From: Microbacterium sp. LWO12-1.2
GTDB lineage: Bacteria; Actinomycetota; Actinomycetes; Actinomycetales; Microbacteriaceae
DNA length: 64,000 nucleotides
NCBI RefSeq assembly: GCF_040675875.1
Contig: NZ_JBEGII010000001.1
Location: 3,224,001 to 3,288,000, forward strand
Reading direction: 5' to 3'
The first letter of the stretch is position 1. Each line of letters begins with the position of its first letter. Shown piece after piece: positions 16,481 to 25,929 of the stretch. The notes beneath the pieces were generated by a model. That model saw only the letters and a list, made by a program, of their open reading frames with translations, did no database searches and was not told where the DNA came from. Both the position numbers and the translations under genes were made by a program.

Positions 16481-18037
16481 TCAGCGGAACGCGAGCACCC
16501 TGTCTCCCCAGCCCTCGCGCAGGTCATGATCGAGGTCGGGCACCGCGCGATCCTGCTCGTCGATCACCAGCGTCGATCGCTCGGTGAGGTTGTAGGTCGG
16601 CCACGCATCAGCGCCGTCGACGTCGGGCGCAGCACCGCGGGCGAACGCGGTCCAACGGGCGAGCATCCGCCGTGACACGGCCCGCCCGCGTCGGCGTCCT
16701 CCGAGCAGGAACGTGGGGTCCTTCGGAGTCGTGTCGAGGTTGCCCCAGACATAGGGAAGCTCGGTCGCATGGGTGGCGCCGATGCCCAGCAGCCGCAGCA
16801 TGGTGGTGGTGAAATCGAACCGGTAGAGCCACACCGGCGCGACCGCGCTGTGTCCCTCGGCCAGCCAAAGTGTGGGCATTCGGAATCCGATGTCGCGCGC
16901 GATGCCGAGCCCGATCGTGCGGTGTCTGGCATCCTCGTAGACCGCCATCACCTGCTCCCTACTCGGCAGCTCATCGCCCTGGTACTCGGATGCCATCGCG
17001 TCGAACATCGCGTCGAGCGTCGGGGCGGTGATCGGCATGAGCGGGGACTTCATGTACTTGAACAGCGTCGCTTCGTCCCGGTTCGTGCCGATCATGAGAG
17101 GCACCGGCAGGCCACGTCCGTTCTGCAGGGTGGAGAGCGGATGCTCCGGGATGAGCACCCCGTCGACGACGGGTGCGAACGGGAGGACACCGGGCGTCTC
17201 ACGAGGAACCTCGGCGTAGACGGCCATGCTCGCCTCGACGATCTGCTCGGCGCTGCACACTCGCGCTTCATCGATGCTCGTCACCCCGAGCTCACGGAAG
17301 AGCCGCTGCGCGACGATGCGGGCGCGATCGGTTCCGTAGACCGAACTCGCCGGTGAGCTCTGCACGATCGCGCGTGCGAACAGTCCCCGCGCGGAGGGGA
17401 CGGCGAGCAGCGTCGAGACGATGCCTCCACCGGCCGATTCGCCGAAGACGGTCACGCGTGCGGGATCGCCGCCGAATCCGGCGATGTTCGCCTGCACCCA
17501 CTCGAGCGCGAGGAGCACATCGCGGATCGCGAGATTGCTGTCCGCGACCTCCCCCTGCTCAGCGAGGCCGGTCAGATCGACGAAGCCCAGTCCCCCGAGG
17601 CGGTAGTTCACGGTGACGACGACCACCTCACCGTCCTCGACGATTCGTCGACCGTCGAAGAGCGGTTGGCTCGACGAACCGAACGTGTAGGCACCACCGT
17701 GCACCCACACCATGACCGGACGCGCGGCGTCGAGCGCACCGTCCGCGGTCCAGACATTCAGGGACAGGCAGTCCTCGTCCATCACGGCATCGGGACCGAG
17801 CGGCACGGCGGGGTTGGGTCGCTGCGGGCACACGGCACCGAACGAGGTCGCATCGGCGACCCCGGCGTGCGCCTCCACGGGGACGGGTGCACGCCACCGC
17901 CGCTCGCCGACCGGGGGCTGGGCATACCGGATGCCGCGCCACGAGACGACGCCCTGGTCGCTGCGGCCTGCGTAGGCACCGAGTGCGGACTGTGCGATGC
18001 GGGCTTCCTGATCGTCCACGGGGGCTTCTCCTGTCAT
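16481..18037 (-). CDS. Type B carboxylesterase (para-nitrobenzyl-esterase-like)
   Basis: 518-residue alpha/beta hydrolase. The oxyanion motif HGGAY is at 113-117 and the nucleophile elbow GESAGG places Ser201; EDCLSLNVW near 88-96 is another type B esterase signature. No signal peptide is visible, so it is probably cytoplasmic. The ATG at 18037 overlaps the stop of the GAP-family gene (ATGA), so the two are coupled. It converges on the TAT phosphoesterase with 45 bases between stops. Confidence 0.9.
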   Translation of the reverse strand: MTGEAPVDDQEARIAQSALGAYAGRSDQGVVSWRGIRYAQPPVGERRWRAPVPVEAHAGVADATSFGAVCPQRPNPAVPLGPDAVMDEDCLSLNVWTADGALDAARPVMVWVHGGAYTFGSSSQPLFDGRRIVEDGEVVVVTVNYRLGGLGFVDLTGLAEQGEVADSNLAIRDVLLALEWVQANIAGFGGDPARVTVFGESAGGGIVSTLLAVPSARGLFARAIVQSSPASSVYGTDRARIVAQRLFRELGVTSIDEARVCSAEQIVEASMAVYAEVPRETPGVLPFAPVVDGVLIPEHPLSTLQNGRGLPVPLMIGTNRDEATLFKYMKSPLMPITAPTLDAMFDAMASEYQGDELPSREQVMAVYEDARHRTIGLGIARDIGFRMPTLWLAEGHSAVAPVWLYRFDFTTTMLRLLGIGATHATELPYVWGNLDTTPKDPTFLLGGRRRGRAVSRRMLARWTAFARGAAPDVDGADAWPTYNLTERSTLVIDEQDRAVPDLDHDLREGWGDRVLAFR

Positions 18038-18711
18038 GCGAGCTGATGGATGAGGTGGGCGCCCTCGACGCCGGCGAGGATCGCGAACAGTACGGCCATG
18101 ATGACCGCGTTGTGCCGAACCATCTCGGTCTTCAGGCGGGTGAGTCCGCGCGCGATGGTCTGCGAGCCGCTGGCAGCGAGTGCCGTGGGAAGCAGCACGC
18201 CGAGCGCGGCGATGACGGCGAACAGCACGCTCAGGAGGATGACCGTCAGCAGCGGAAGGTCGTGGGCGCCGATCAGCGAGCCGGCCTTCAGCTCGATCGG
18301 GATGTTCTTGGAGTTCGTCGCCGCCATCAGGGCGCCCAGCCCCGCGGCCTTCATCGGGGTGAGGGAATCGACGGCGGCGAGCCAGGAGGGGGTCTTCGGT
18401 TCTGCACCGTCGCGCGGCCTGCTGCGCCAGCTGACCCAGGCGAGCACCAGGAAACCGATCAGGAGCGCTGCGGTCAGCACCAGAACGACCGTGTCGTCTC
18501 CGTCGGAGTGCCCGGCGCCGGCGCCGGCCGTCGTCACCGCCGCGATCATCGTGAACACCGCACCGACGGCGGTGGTCGCGCCGGCGAATGCGAGCCCGTT
18601 GGCCCGACCTCGGGGGGACAGCAGGATCGCCACGATCGCGACGATCGGCAGCGGACTGATGATGCTGCCCACCGCCAGCGGCAGGAGTTGGCCAAGGTCG
18701 CCCACGTGCAT
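18034..18711 (-). CDS. GAP-family (Sap-like) membrane protein
   Basis: 225-residue protein with about six hydrophobic helices, starting LPLAVGSIISPLPIVAIVAILLSP; TNSKNIP near the middle is typical of the GAP/Sap family related to LysE-type exporters. Members are linked to lipid addressing in mycobacteria, but general function is uncertain. The ATG at 18711 was chosen because GGAAGAGGG lies just before it; an upstream in-frame ATG at 18765 lacks such a site. Translationally coupled to the carboxylesterase. Confidence 0.75.
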   Translation of the reverse strand: MHVGDLGQLLPLAVGSIISPLPIVAIVAILLSPRGRANGLAFAGATTAVGAVFTMIAAVTTAGAGAGHSDGDDTVVLVLTAALLIGFLVLAWVSWRSRPRDGAEPKTPSWLAAVDSLTPMKAAGLGALMAATNSKNIPIELKAGSLIGAHDLPLLTVILLSVLFAVIAALGVLLPTALAASGSQTIARGLTRLKTEMVRHNAVIMAVLFAILAGVEGAHLIHQLA

Positions 18712-18784
18712 GATCCCTCTTCCTCGATGCCGTCGCTGGAACGGTATCTCCCGCCATCCGGGCACGTGGCGGGGGGTTCGGGAA

Positions 18785-20500
18785 TTACGACCCGTGGGGC
18801 TGGCTGCGGAATGAGACCGTCAGACGCACGGCCCCCTCGTGCTGCGTCAGGTGCGCGGACTCGGCGCGTGCGCGCAGCGCGCGCAGGCCGATGCCGTCGC
18901 TGGAGACGGAGCGGATTCCCCCCGGCGAATCGACGGTGAGCCGCAGACGCCCATCGGATGCCGACAACTCCACCGTGGCAGCCCGCTCGGTGCCGTGTCG
19001 CAGGATGTTGGTGAGCGCCTCGGACGTCGCATCGACCACCTGCTGCAGGATCTCCGGATGGCGGTCCGCGATCTCCCACGCGGCTTCATCGGCGCGATAG
19101 CGGATGTCGATGACGCGGCTCCAGCCCGCAACGACCGCGCTGAGCGTGGCTGCAGACGTCGTTGCCGGCCGGGGAACGGTGTGGCGAAGTTCTGCGATGA
19201 CCCGTCGAGTATCGACGAGCGCGGTCTCCCAGATGCTGCTGTGATCCGCTCCGCCGAGCTGCATGGCCGCCACCAGGCAGGTCGATTGCACACGCCCGTG
19301 CAGGGCCTGGGCCGCATCGAACAAGCGCTGCTCGGCACGACGGTGTGCATCGTGCTCATCGGCTCTGTAGGCGCGGATCTGCTCGGACAGGATCAACTCC
19401 TGCGCACGGAGCTCCGTGTCGAGACCGGTGACGGCGGCGCACATGATGGCGACGACGGCGTACACCACGGGCGCCGTCAGAATCACCCCGCCGCCGACGA
19501 ACGATGCCGTCGCCATCAGGATCAGCGCCGCGATCACCGCGCTCCCGCCGATGACGACCAGCGCCGACGTGCGCCGCCCGATCACTCTCACGGCCACCCA
19601 CCGCAGGAGCATCTCAGCGGCACAGCCGATCACCCCGGCGATGACAGCGGCCAGGAGGACGGTCGTGAGTGGGAGCCGGGCGAGTGCGAACGGGGCGAGC
19701 AGCACGAGATACAGGGTGATGGGCGTTCCGGTCGCCGCAGGCGCCAGGCGCATCCCGCGAGGGCGCGCCGGCGGCGACGGCGGTCGTTCCTTCTCGAGAG
19801 ATGCCGCGAGAGCATCCCCCTCCCGGAGTTCGTAGAGGCGACGACTGGCGGAGCGTACGGCGGTCCCGCTGAACGCACGCAGCAGCTCCGCCTGCGCGGA
19901 TGCCGACAGGGTTCCACCCTGGTGCTCGAGCTCGTCCAGTCGCACCAGCAGCGCCCGCTCCACGTCGGCGAGAACACGATCGACTGCTGCGAACAGTCGA
20001 CGCCCGTAGGTCCTCTCCGCATTCAGCCATCCCGCGACGATTCCGAGCTCGGCGACCGTCTCCTTTCGACGACGCAGGGAGCCGACGAGAATCGCGATCA
20101 GGGTGGTGGCGACGACGACGGCGAAGAGGTTGGTCGTGATCCGGATCGAGATCGGCACGGGAAAGGCGGGCAGTCCGGCCTGCTGGGTGAACCATCCGAT
20201 GAGGACCGGACGCATCACCCCGATCATCAGGAGCGTCGTGACGACGATGCCGGCACGTGCCCCTCGTGACGAGGTCGCACGCTCGCCCCCTGCTGCGAGG
20301 ATGCCGGGCAGACCGCACAGCACATGGACGGCGGCGGCGATCGCCACCCCCGCGAGAGGATCCCGACCGGTGGACGCTGCGTCGTGTCCACCCAGGATGG
20401 TCAGCGCAAACGGGGCCGTCAGCACCCAGCTCCATGGTGTGAAGAAGGTCCCGCTCGTGAAGACGTCACGCGCTGCGCGCACGCGGCCGAGCCGTGTCAT
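18785..20500 (-). CDS. Membrane sensor histidine kinase with two membrane modules
   Basis: 571 residues. Hydrophobic segments cluster at about 20-145, then a helical cytoplasmic insert (about 150-245), then a second cluster at about 255-355. The dimerisation helix has AQALHGRVQS with candidate phosphoacceptor His401, as in NarL-type kinases, and a GHKL ATPase follows (EALTNILRH, DGIGLRALRARAE). Its start overlaps the stop of the response regulator gene upstream, so the pair is coupled. Signal unknown; the lack of an extracellular domain suggests sensing in or near the membrane. Confidence 0.82.
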   Translation of the reverse strand: MTRLGRVRAARDVFTSGTFFTPWSWVLTAPFALTILGGHDAASTGRDPLAGVAIAAAVHVLCGLPGILAAGGERATSSRGARAGIVVTTLLMIGVMRPVLIGWFTQQAGLPAFPVPISIRITTNLFAVVVATTLIAILVGSLRRRKETVAELGIVAGWLNAERTYGRRLFAAVDRVLADVERALLVRLDELEHQGGTLSASAQAELLRAFSGTAVRSASRRLYELREGDALAASLEKERPPSPPARPRGMRLAPAATGTPITLYLVLLAPFALARLPLTTVLLAAVIAGVIGCAAEMLLRWVAVRVIGRRTSALVVIGGSAVIAALILMATASFVGGGVILTAPVVYAVVAIMCAAVTGLDTELRAQELILSEQIRAYRADEHDAHRRAEQRLFDAAQALHGRVQSTCLVAAMQLGGADHSSIWETALVDTRRVIAELRHTVPRPATTSAATLSAVVAGWSRVIDIRYRADEAAWEIADRHPEILQQVVDATSEALTNILRHGTERAATVELSASDGRLRLTVDSPGGIRSVSSDGIGLRALRARAESAHLTQHEGAVRLTVSFRSQPHGS

Positions 20501-21150
20501 TGCTCCGAGGGACGGCCGAAGAGTCGGCTGTACCGATTCGCCGCGGCGACCCGGGGGTTGATGGCGCTCACATGCGAGACACCGAGCGTGTCGAACACAC
20601 GGCTGACGCTTCGTTCCACAGCGCGGAGGCTCGCGCCGCTCCGCTCCGCGATCTCCCGGTTCGAGAGCCCGGCAGCGATCAGTGAGAGGACGCGTCGCTG
20701 ATGCGGCGTCAGCCGGTCGATCAGCTCCTCATCCGCCTCCACGCCGGGCGCGGGCGTGGCGTCCACACGCACGGATGCTTCGATCGCGGCCACCAGTTCG
20801 CTCGGGTCGCTGAAGGTGAGCTTGTCCACGGTCACCGCGCCGGTGATCGTGCGGCCGAATCCTGTCGTGGCCGCACGAGTGAAGCTCGTGAGGAATACGA
20901 CCCCGAGATGCGGGGCGAGCGACCGGGCGATCATGGCGAGCTCGACGCCGTCCGGACGAGAGCCCAGCTCGATGTCGGTCACGAGCACGTCAGGGTCGAA
21001 ATCCTCGAGAAGGTCCAGAGCATCCCCCGCGCTCGTGACGGACTTCACCACGAAACCGGCACCGACGAGAAGCTCGCCGACCAGCACGCTGACGATCTGC
21101 TGATCCTCCACGAACAGCACTCGTCGAGTCCACTTCTCCGGCACGTTCAC
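20497..21150 (-). CDS. Response regulator, LuxR/NarL-like
   Basis: 217 residues. Receiver with phosphoacceptor Asp59 in VLVTDIE and a lysine in TVDKLTF; C-terminal helix-turn-helix LTPHQRRVLSLIAAGLSNREIAERSGASLRAVERSV, near 147-182. It precedes the sensor kinase and overlaps it by ATGA. The GTG at 21150 is the longest start; a GTG two codons later is equally possible, as neither has a clear ribosome site. Confidence 0.85.
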   Translation of the reverse strand: MNVPEKWTRRVLFVEDQQIVSVLVGELLVGAGFVVKSVTSAGDALDLLEDFDPDVLVTDIELGSRPDGVELAMIARSLAPHLGVVFLTSFTRAATTGFGRTITGAVTVDKLTFSDPSELVAAIEASVRVDATPAPGVEADEELIDRLTPHQRRVLSLIAAGLSNREIAERSGASLRAVERSVSRVFDTLGVSHVSAINPRVAAANRYSRLFGRPSEQ

Positions 21151-21207
21151 AGCGTAGGGGACGTGGCGACCGCACCCGCCGGGGATGCTGCAGGTTTGCC
21201 GCGCGCG

Positions 21208-23148
21208 TCAGTCGCGCTTCGAGCGGCGACGGGACACGATCAGCAACGTCGCGCCGAGGATCAGCACGACAGCGCCACCGGCGGCCCAGGCGAACGTCTC
21301 CGGGCCGAGGCCCGTACCGGCGAGCGGGTCCTGCCCGCCCCCGGCGCCCGGCCTCGGTGTGACGGTCGGAGTCGGGGTCGGGGTGACCACGACCGCCGAG
21401 AGTGTGAAGTCCTGATCCGCGATCGCCTCACCCACAGCAGTGATCACCACTGTGCGTGTCGCCGCGCCGACGACCGTGGTCCCCGCGGGCGCGACCACGG
21501 TGAGCGTGTAGGTGCCGGGGGGCAGGGCTCCGAGTCCGTAGGAGCCGTCGGCGTCCGTCGTCAGCTGCTGGGTGCCGCCGGGACCGGAGACCTCCACCAC
21601 GACACCGCTGACCGGTCCTCCTCCGGCGTCGCGCACCACGCCGTCGAAGGACCCGAGACGGGCGAGCGCGAAGTCCACGTCTTCCACGTCATCCGCTCCG
21701 ACCTGCTCGGCTCGCGTCACGGGTCCGGCGGCGACGTATCCGCCGGGGGTCGTGATCGTGATCTCGTAGTCGCCGGACACCAGGCGCGGGAACGTGTAGT
21801 CGCCGTTCGCGTTCGTCACGGTGCTCAGGGTGCCCCCGGGGCCGCTCGCCGTGACGGTGACACCGGCGACACCGGAGCCGTTCGACGAGACGGTGCCGCT
21901 CAGCGTCGGGTTCTCGGTCACCTCGAAGTCGATGTCCGGAATCGGTTCCTCACTGCCCTCCGGCACCGTGAACGGGAGCGGCGAGCCCGTGATCGTGTAC
22001 CCGGGCGGCGCGGTGATCTCCGCCGTGTGCTCTCCCACGGGAATCGAGTCGAACAGGTAACGCCCGTCGGCGTCTGTGGTGGTGGTCTGCCCGTCGATCG
22101 TCACGGTGACTCCGGGGACGGGGTTTCCACCGTCATCCGTCACCTGACCCGACACCGCGACCGGAACGATGTCGCGCACGGTGAAGTCGGCGACGGCATC
22201 CGCATCGGTCAGGTCAGCAGGCTGGGTCGTGGCTCCGGTCGAGATCTTGCCCGCGGGCGGCGTCACCCGCACGGTGTAGCCATCGGTGGCCACGAATCCG
22301 GGGAACGAGTAGGTGCCGTCGGCCGCCGTCGTGGTCGTGCCGACGACGGTGCCGTTCGCGTCGGTGAGGCTCAGCGCGACCCCGGTCAGAGGCCCCTCGA
22401 CGATGTCGGTGACGGTGCCGGTGATGTCGCGGGCGAGAGACGCGAACCACGTCTGGTACACCGGGAATCCGGCGCGGCGGGTGAAGATGAGGCTCAGTGA
22501 GGTGATCGGGACATTCGGCTCGAACCACGCGGCGGAACCACTGGTGTCGGCCGCGGCCGCGTTTCCGGTGAGCGTGAGCGTCACGGGGTTCCACGTGGGG
22601 ATGTCATCGGCGGAGCCGGTGCAGGATGGTTTGCCCGCGACGCCCGGCGCGCAGTAGTTGAAACCGCCCTGGAAGCCCAGCTGGGCCGCCGTCAGCGCCT
22701 GCCCGTCTGCCCCGACCGCGCTGATGCGCACAGCGTCGGCATCGATGTCGCCCAGCACGAACGCCCAGCCCGACGCGGGAGTCGGGGCGGCGAACGAGTA
22801 CGTGGTCGTCGACGGGCTCGTCGCGTTGTCGGCCTTCGGGCGGAGGTTCAGGTACGGCTGGTCGAGGCTCGAGCCGTACTTCGCGCCGACCGGTGTGCCT
22901 TGCGACAGCCAGACGGATGCCCCCGAGATGATGCCGACCTGCCCGGCGCGCGAGTCGCTCGTGACGGCGGCCGTGACGGCGGGTTTCGCGGCGATGGCGA
23001 CCGAGGTCGTGAACGCACCGCCCCCTCCGGTCAACGGTTGCCAGGTGGCCCAGGTCGACGTGGTGGCCGCCGATGCGGGCACGGCGAGGACGACGGCCGT
23101 GAGCAGCGCCACGACTCCGATGACAAGGCCTCTCCCCCGCGCGCGCAT
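21208..23148 (-). CDS. LAxTG surface protein with four CnaB-like repeats
   Basis: 646 residues. Signal peptide (hydrophobic core to about 27), a unique N-terminal domain of about 200 residues, then four carboxypeptidase-regulatory/SdrD-B-like beta repeats, recognisable by GxVTDxxGxPVxGVTVT and DGxYxF cores. A Pro/Thr linker leads to LAGTG at 609-613, a hydrophobic helix and RRRSKRD, the arrangement of a class E sortase substrate. Likely a wall-attached stalk or adhesin-like protein. No sortase gene is in the window. Confidence 0.85.
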   Translation of the reverse strand: MRARGRGLVIGVVALLTAVVLAVPASAATTSTWATWQPLTGGGGAFTTSVAIAAKPAVTAAVTSDSRAGQVGIISGASVWLSQGTPVGAKYGSSLDQPYLNLRPKADNATSPSTTTYSFAAPTPASGWAFVLGDIDADAVRISAVGADGQALTAAQLGFQGGFNYCAPGVAGKPSCTGSADDIPTWNPVTLTLTGNAAAADTSGSAAWFEPNVPITSLSLIFTRRAGFPVYQTWFASLARDITGTVTDIVEGPLTGVALSLTDANGTVVGTTTTAADGTYSFPGFVATDGYTVRVTPPAGKISTGATTQPADLTDADAVADFTVRDIVPVAVSGQVTDDGGNPVPGVTVTIDGQTTTTDADGRYLFDSIPVGEHTAEITAPPGYTITGSPLPFTVPEGSEEPIPDIDFEVTENPTLSGTVSSNGSGVAGVTVTASGPGGTLSTVTNANGDYTFPRLVSGDYEITITTPGGYVAAGPVTRAEQVGADDVEDVDFALARLGSFDGVVRDAGGGPVSGVVVEVSGPGGTQQLTTDADGSYGLGALPPGTYTLTVVAPAGTTVVGAATRTVVITAVGEAIADQDFTLSAVVVTPTPTPTVTPRPGAGGGQDPLAGTGLGPETFAWAAGGAVVLILGATLLIVSRRRSKRD

Positions 23149-23162
23149 GCGGACAGGCTACC

Positions 23163-23174
23163 CCGATATATCGG
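23163..23174. promoter_or_regulatory. Perfect palindrome CCGATATATCGG before the surface-protein gene
   Basis: A 12-base perfect palindrome ends 15 bases upstream of the surface-protein start on the minus strand. Its TATATC core could also serve as a -10-like element. AT-rich sequence is rare here, so a control role is plausible. Confidence 0.35.
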
Positions 23175-23195
23175 AATGACACAGGATCGATTCCA

Positions 23196-23217
23196 GGCGG
23201 ATGCGTCGGCATCCGCC
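23196..23217. terminator. Hairpin after the LLM oxidoreductase gene
   Basis: GGCGGATG (23196-23203) and CATCCGCC (23210-23217) form an 8-base stem with a 6-base loop, 21 bases past the stop of the minus-strand oxidoreductase. Fits a terminator without a long T-run. Confidence 0.45.
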
Positions 23218-23237
23218 CGGAGACGCGTTCCCCGCGG

Positions 23238-24293
23238 TCAGACCGGATCGCCCTGGACCGGACCTTCCGTGTTGGGCTTCCACCCGAGCGCCGGCGCCAC
23301 GTGCTCGGCGAAAGCCTGCAGCACGTGCAGGTTGTAGTCGACACCGAGCTGGTTCGGGATCGTGAGCATCAGGGTGTCCGCGGCCATCACGGCCTCGTCG
23401 TTCTTCAACTGCTCGATCAGCACGTCGGGCTCTGCCGCATAGGTCTTGCCGAACGTGGAACGGAAGCCGTCGATGACACCGATCTGGTCTCCGTTCTCCT
23501 CGCTGCGCAGACCGAAGTACGCCCGGTCCATGTCGGAGATCAGCGGGAAGACGCTCCGGCTGACCGAGACGCGCGGGGTGCCGGTGTGACCGGCTTCCTT
23601 GTACGCGGAGCGGAAGAGCTCGATCTGCTCGCGCTGCAGTTCGTGGAACGGCTGCCCCGTCGCCTCGGTGACCAGCGTGGAGCTCATCATGTTGAGTCCC
23701 TTGCGGCCGGTCTCCTCGGCCGTGGCGCGGGACCCGGAACCCCACCAGATGTGGTCGCGGAGGGTCGGCGACTGCGGCTCGATCGCGAGATAGTGCCCGG
23801 CCCCGACCATCCGGGGGTCGCCCTGGGCGAGGCGTTCACCATCGATCGCGCGTAGGAAGATGTCGAACTTCTCACGTGCGAGCACGCTGCCGCGCTCAGG
23901 GTCCTCCTCATCGCGGAAGCCGAAGGCCTCGTAGCCGCGCAGAGCGGTCTCGGGTGACCCACGGCTCACGCCGAGAGCGATGCGCCCATCGGCGATCAGG
24001 TCGAGCGCTGCGGCCTCTTCCGCGAACTGCAGCGGGTTCTCGTAGCGCATGTCGATCACGCCGGTGCCGACCTCGATGCGCTTCGTGCGCGCGGCCATCG
24101 CCGCGAGCAACGGCATCGGAGACGCCGCCTGGCGCGCCCAGTGGTGCACCCGCACCGCTGCGCCGTTGACGCCGATCTCGTCAGCGCCCTCGGCGATCGC
24201 GATCGTCTGCTTCAGCATGTCGCCCGCGGTGCGGGTCGCCGAGCCTGGTACGTCGGCGTAGTGCCCGAAAGAGAGGAATCCGAAAGCCTTCAT
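23238..24293 (-). CDS. LLM-class flavin-dependent oxidoreductase
   Basis: 351 residues with the luciferase-like TIM-barrel pattern: MKAFGFLSFGHYAD at the start, the strand RIEVGTGVIDMRYENPLQFAEEAAALDLIADGRIALGVSRG in the middle, and a typical C-terminus. Uses reduced FMN or F420 supplied by partner proteins; the substrate is not evident. Closely follows the methyltransferase gene on the same strand (29 bases). Confidence 0.87.
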   Translation of the reverse strand: MKAFGFLSFGHYADVPGSATRTAGDMLKQTIAIAEGADEIGVNGAAVRVHHWARQAASPMPLLAAMAARTKRIEVGTGVIDMRYENPLQFAEEAAALDLIADGRIALGVSRGSPETALRGYEAFGFRDEEDPERGSVLAREKFDIFLRAIDGERLAQGDPRMVGAGHYLAIEPQSPTLRDHIWWGSGSRATAEETGRKGLNMMSSTLVTEATGQPFHELQREQIELFRSAYKEAGHTGTPRVSVSRSVFPLISDMDRAYFGLRSEENGDQIGVIDGFRSTFGKTYAAEPDVLIEQLKNDEAVMAADTLMLTIPNQLGVDYNLHVLQAFAEHVAPALGWKPNTEGPVQGDPV

Positions 24294-24322
24294 GATCTAT
24301 TCGAACGCATGGATGCCGCGGG

Positions 24323-25831
24323 CTATTCCGCGGGCACCAGGAACCCGTCCAACACGAGCGAGCGGATGCGCGGCTCCAGCTCCGTCCACAGCTCAGGAAG
24401 CGCCACGTCGAACAGGTCCGCCAGCGCCTGGGCGATCTGGCCGACGGTGAGGTCGCCGTCACACGCGCCGACGAATGCGGCGAGCGCGGGGTCGACGTTC
24501 ACGGTGCGTGCGAAGCCCCCGCCCTGGCGCAGCTCGATCACGCTGGGGTCGTCGTTACCGGGAAGCAGATGGCGGGCCTCGGTGACATCCGCGGCCGTGA
24601 GGAGCGTGGCCGGCACCCCCTCGGCGAGGAGGTCGTGCCCGTGCAGCCCGGCGCCGAGTGCCTGGCCCACGCCGGAGACGTGCTGCACGATCCGTTCCGT
24701 CCGGCGCAGAGGCACACCGCCGCCGCGCCGCAGCAACACGTACCCGAATCCGATCGACGTCACCCCGCGCGCCGCGAAGTCGTCGAGCCAGGCGGTCAAC
24801 AGGGGCGTGAACGCAGGGTCACGGGGCGTGGTGCCGCCGTCGCGGATCCACAGTTCCGCATAGCCGAGGGGCGAGAGCTGCTCTCGCTCGATCACCCAGA
24901 GGTCGAGCTCGAATGGGACCCACGCCTCGAGCCGCGCCAGCCCCGTCACGCCTTCGCGCGATTCCCAGTTGCCCAGCAGCTGCGCGATGCCTCCCGCGGT
25001 GAGGTACGAGGGCGCGGTGCGCACGAACAGCTCCACCAACGCGTCGCCGACCAGTCCCCCGTCTCGGTACTCGTACTCGGGCACGTCGTCGCCGCGGGGC
25101 GTGATCACGAACGGGGGATTCGAGACGATCAGATCGAACGCCTCGCCGACGACCGGCTCGAACATGCTGCCCAGACGGAACTCGATGTTGGTCACACCGT
25201 TGAGCAGCGCATTGATCTCGGCGTAGGCGAGTGCGCGGGCCGAGATGTCGGTGGCGACCACCGCGCCGGCACGGCGGGCGACCAGCAACGCCTGTATCCC
25301 ACACCCGGTGCCGAGATCGAGAGCACGCTGCACCTCGACCGGCACCACGATCTCCGCCAGGGTGCGCGAGGCCCCACCGACGCCCAGCACGTGGTCGGGC
25401 GGCAAGGCTCCGTCGAGGGCCACCTCGTCGAGGTCGCTCGCGATCCACCACTCACCAACACCCTCCGTGTCGACGAAGGACTGCGGGCGCAGCAGCGCGA
25501 TCGGGGTCACGGTGTCGGCATCCGCTGTCGCCAGGCCCAGGCCGACGAGTCCGTCGACGCCCAGTCGCGGCAGCGCGGTCTCCACCGCGGGCCGGGGCTG
25601 CGGCATCCCGAGCACCAGAAGACGTCCCAGGGTCGCGAGAACGCCGTCGTCGCCGCGGATGGCCCGGAGGATCGGCTCGCGCATGCCGCGGGCGAGCGCG
25701 TCATCCGCCTCTTCCCCCCACAGGCTTCGCAGAGGCTCCGAACGCAGGTCGGCGGCGTCGAGATCGGCGGCGAGCGCCGCACACAACAGGGGCTCGGGAA
25801 CGGGTGCAGGGGTGTCGGACACGGCCGTCAC
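24323..25831 (-). CDS. SAM-dependent methyltransferase of the DUF7059/PrmC-like group
   Basis: 502 residues. An N-terminal helical domain (about 1-150) precedes a Rossmann methyltransferase: ALDLGTGCGIQALLVARR is the SAM motif, and SNPPF with Asn238 is the NPPF motif of enzymes that methylate planar nitrogens in glutamine or nucleic-acid bases. A C-terminal domain of about 130 residues follows. Substrate is not known for this group. The start is a GTG at 25831; the gene is divergent from the DUF6049 gene. Confidence 0.8.
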   Translation of the reverse strand: MTAVSDTPAPVPEPLLCAALAADLDAADLRSEPLRSLWGEEADDALARGMREPILRAIRGDDGVLATLGRLLVLGMPQPRPAVETALPRLGVDGLVGLGLATADADTVTPIALLRPQSFVDTEGVGEWWIASDLDEVALDGALPPDHVLGVGGASRTLAEIVVPVEVQRALDLGTGCGIQALLVARRAGAVVATDISARALAYAEINALLNGVTNIEFRLGSMFEPVVGEAFDLIVSNPPFVITPRGDDVPEYEYRDGGLVGDALVELFVRTAPSYLTAGGIAQLLGNWESREGVTGLARLEAWVPFELDLWVIEREQLSPLGYAELWIRDGGTTPRDPAFTPLLTAWLDDFAARGVTSIGFGYVLLRRGGGVPLRRTERIVQHVSGVGQALGAGLHGHDLLAEGVPATLLTAADVTEARHLLPGNDDPSVIELRQGGGFARTVNVDPALAAFVGACDGDLTVGQIAQALADLFDVALPELWTELEPRIRSLVLDGFLVPAE

Positions 25832-25868
25832 TCTACGCGTCTTCAGGGTTCTCCTTCCTCCGGCCTCC

Positions 25869-25874
25869 TAGAAT
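25869..25874 (+). promoter_or_regulatory. Possible -10 element before the DUF6049-murJ genes
   Basis: TAGAAT lies 55 bases before the ATG at 25930, in the 98-base gap between the divergent methyltransferase and DUF6049 genes. No clear -35 element was seen, so this is a weak call. Confidence 0.3.
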
Positions 25875-25929
25875 CACAAGGTCAGTACTCACGATCAGCC
25901 CCTGTCCCGGGCGTTCGAGGAAGACCTTC

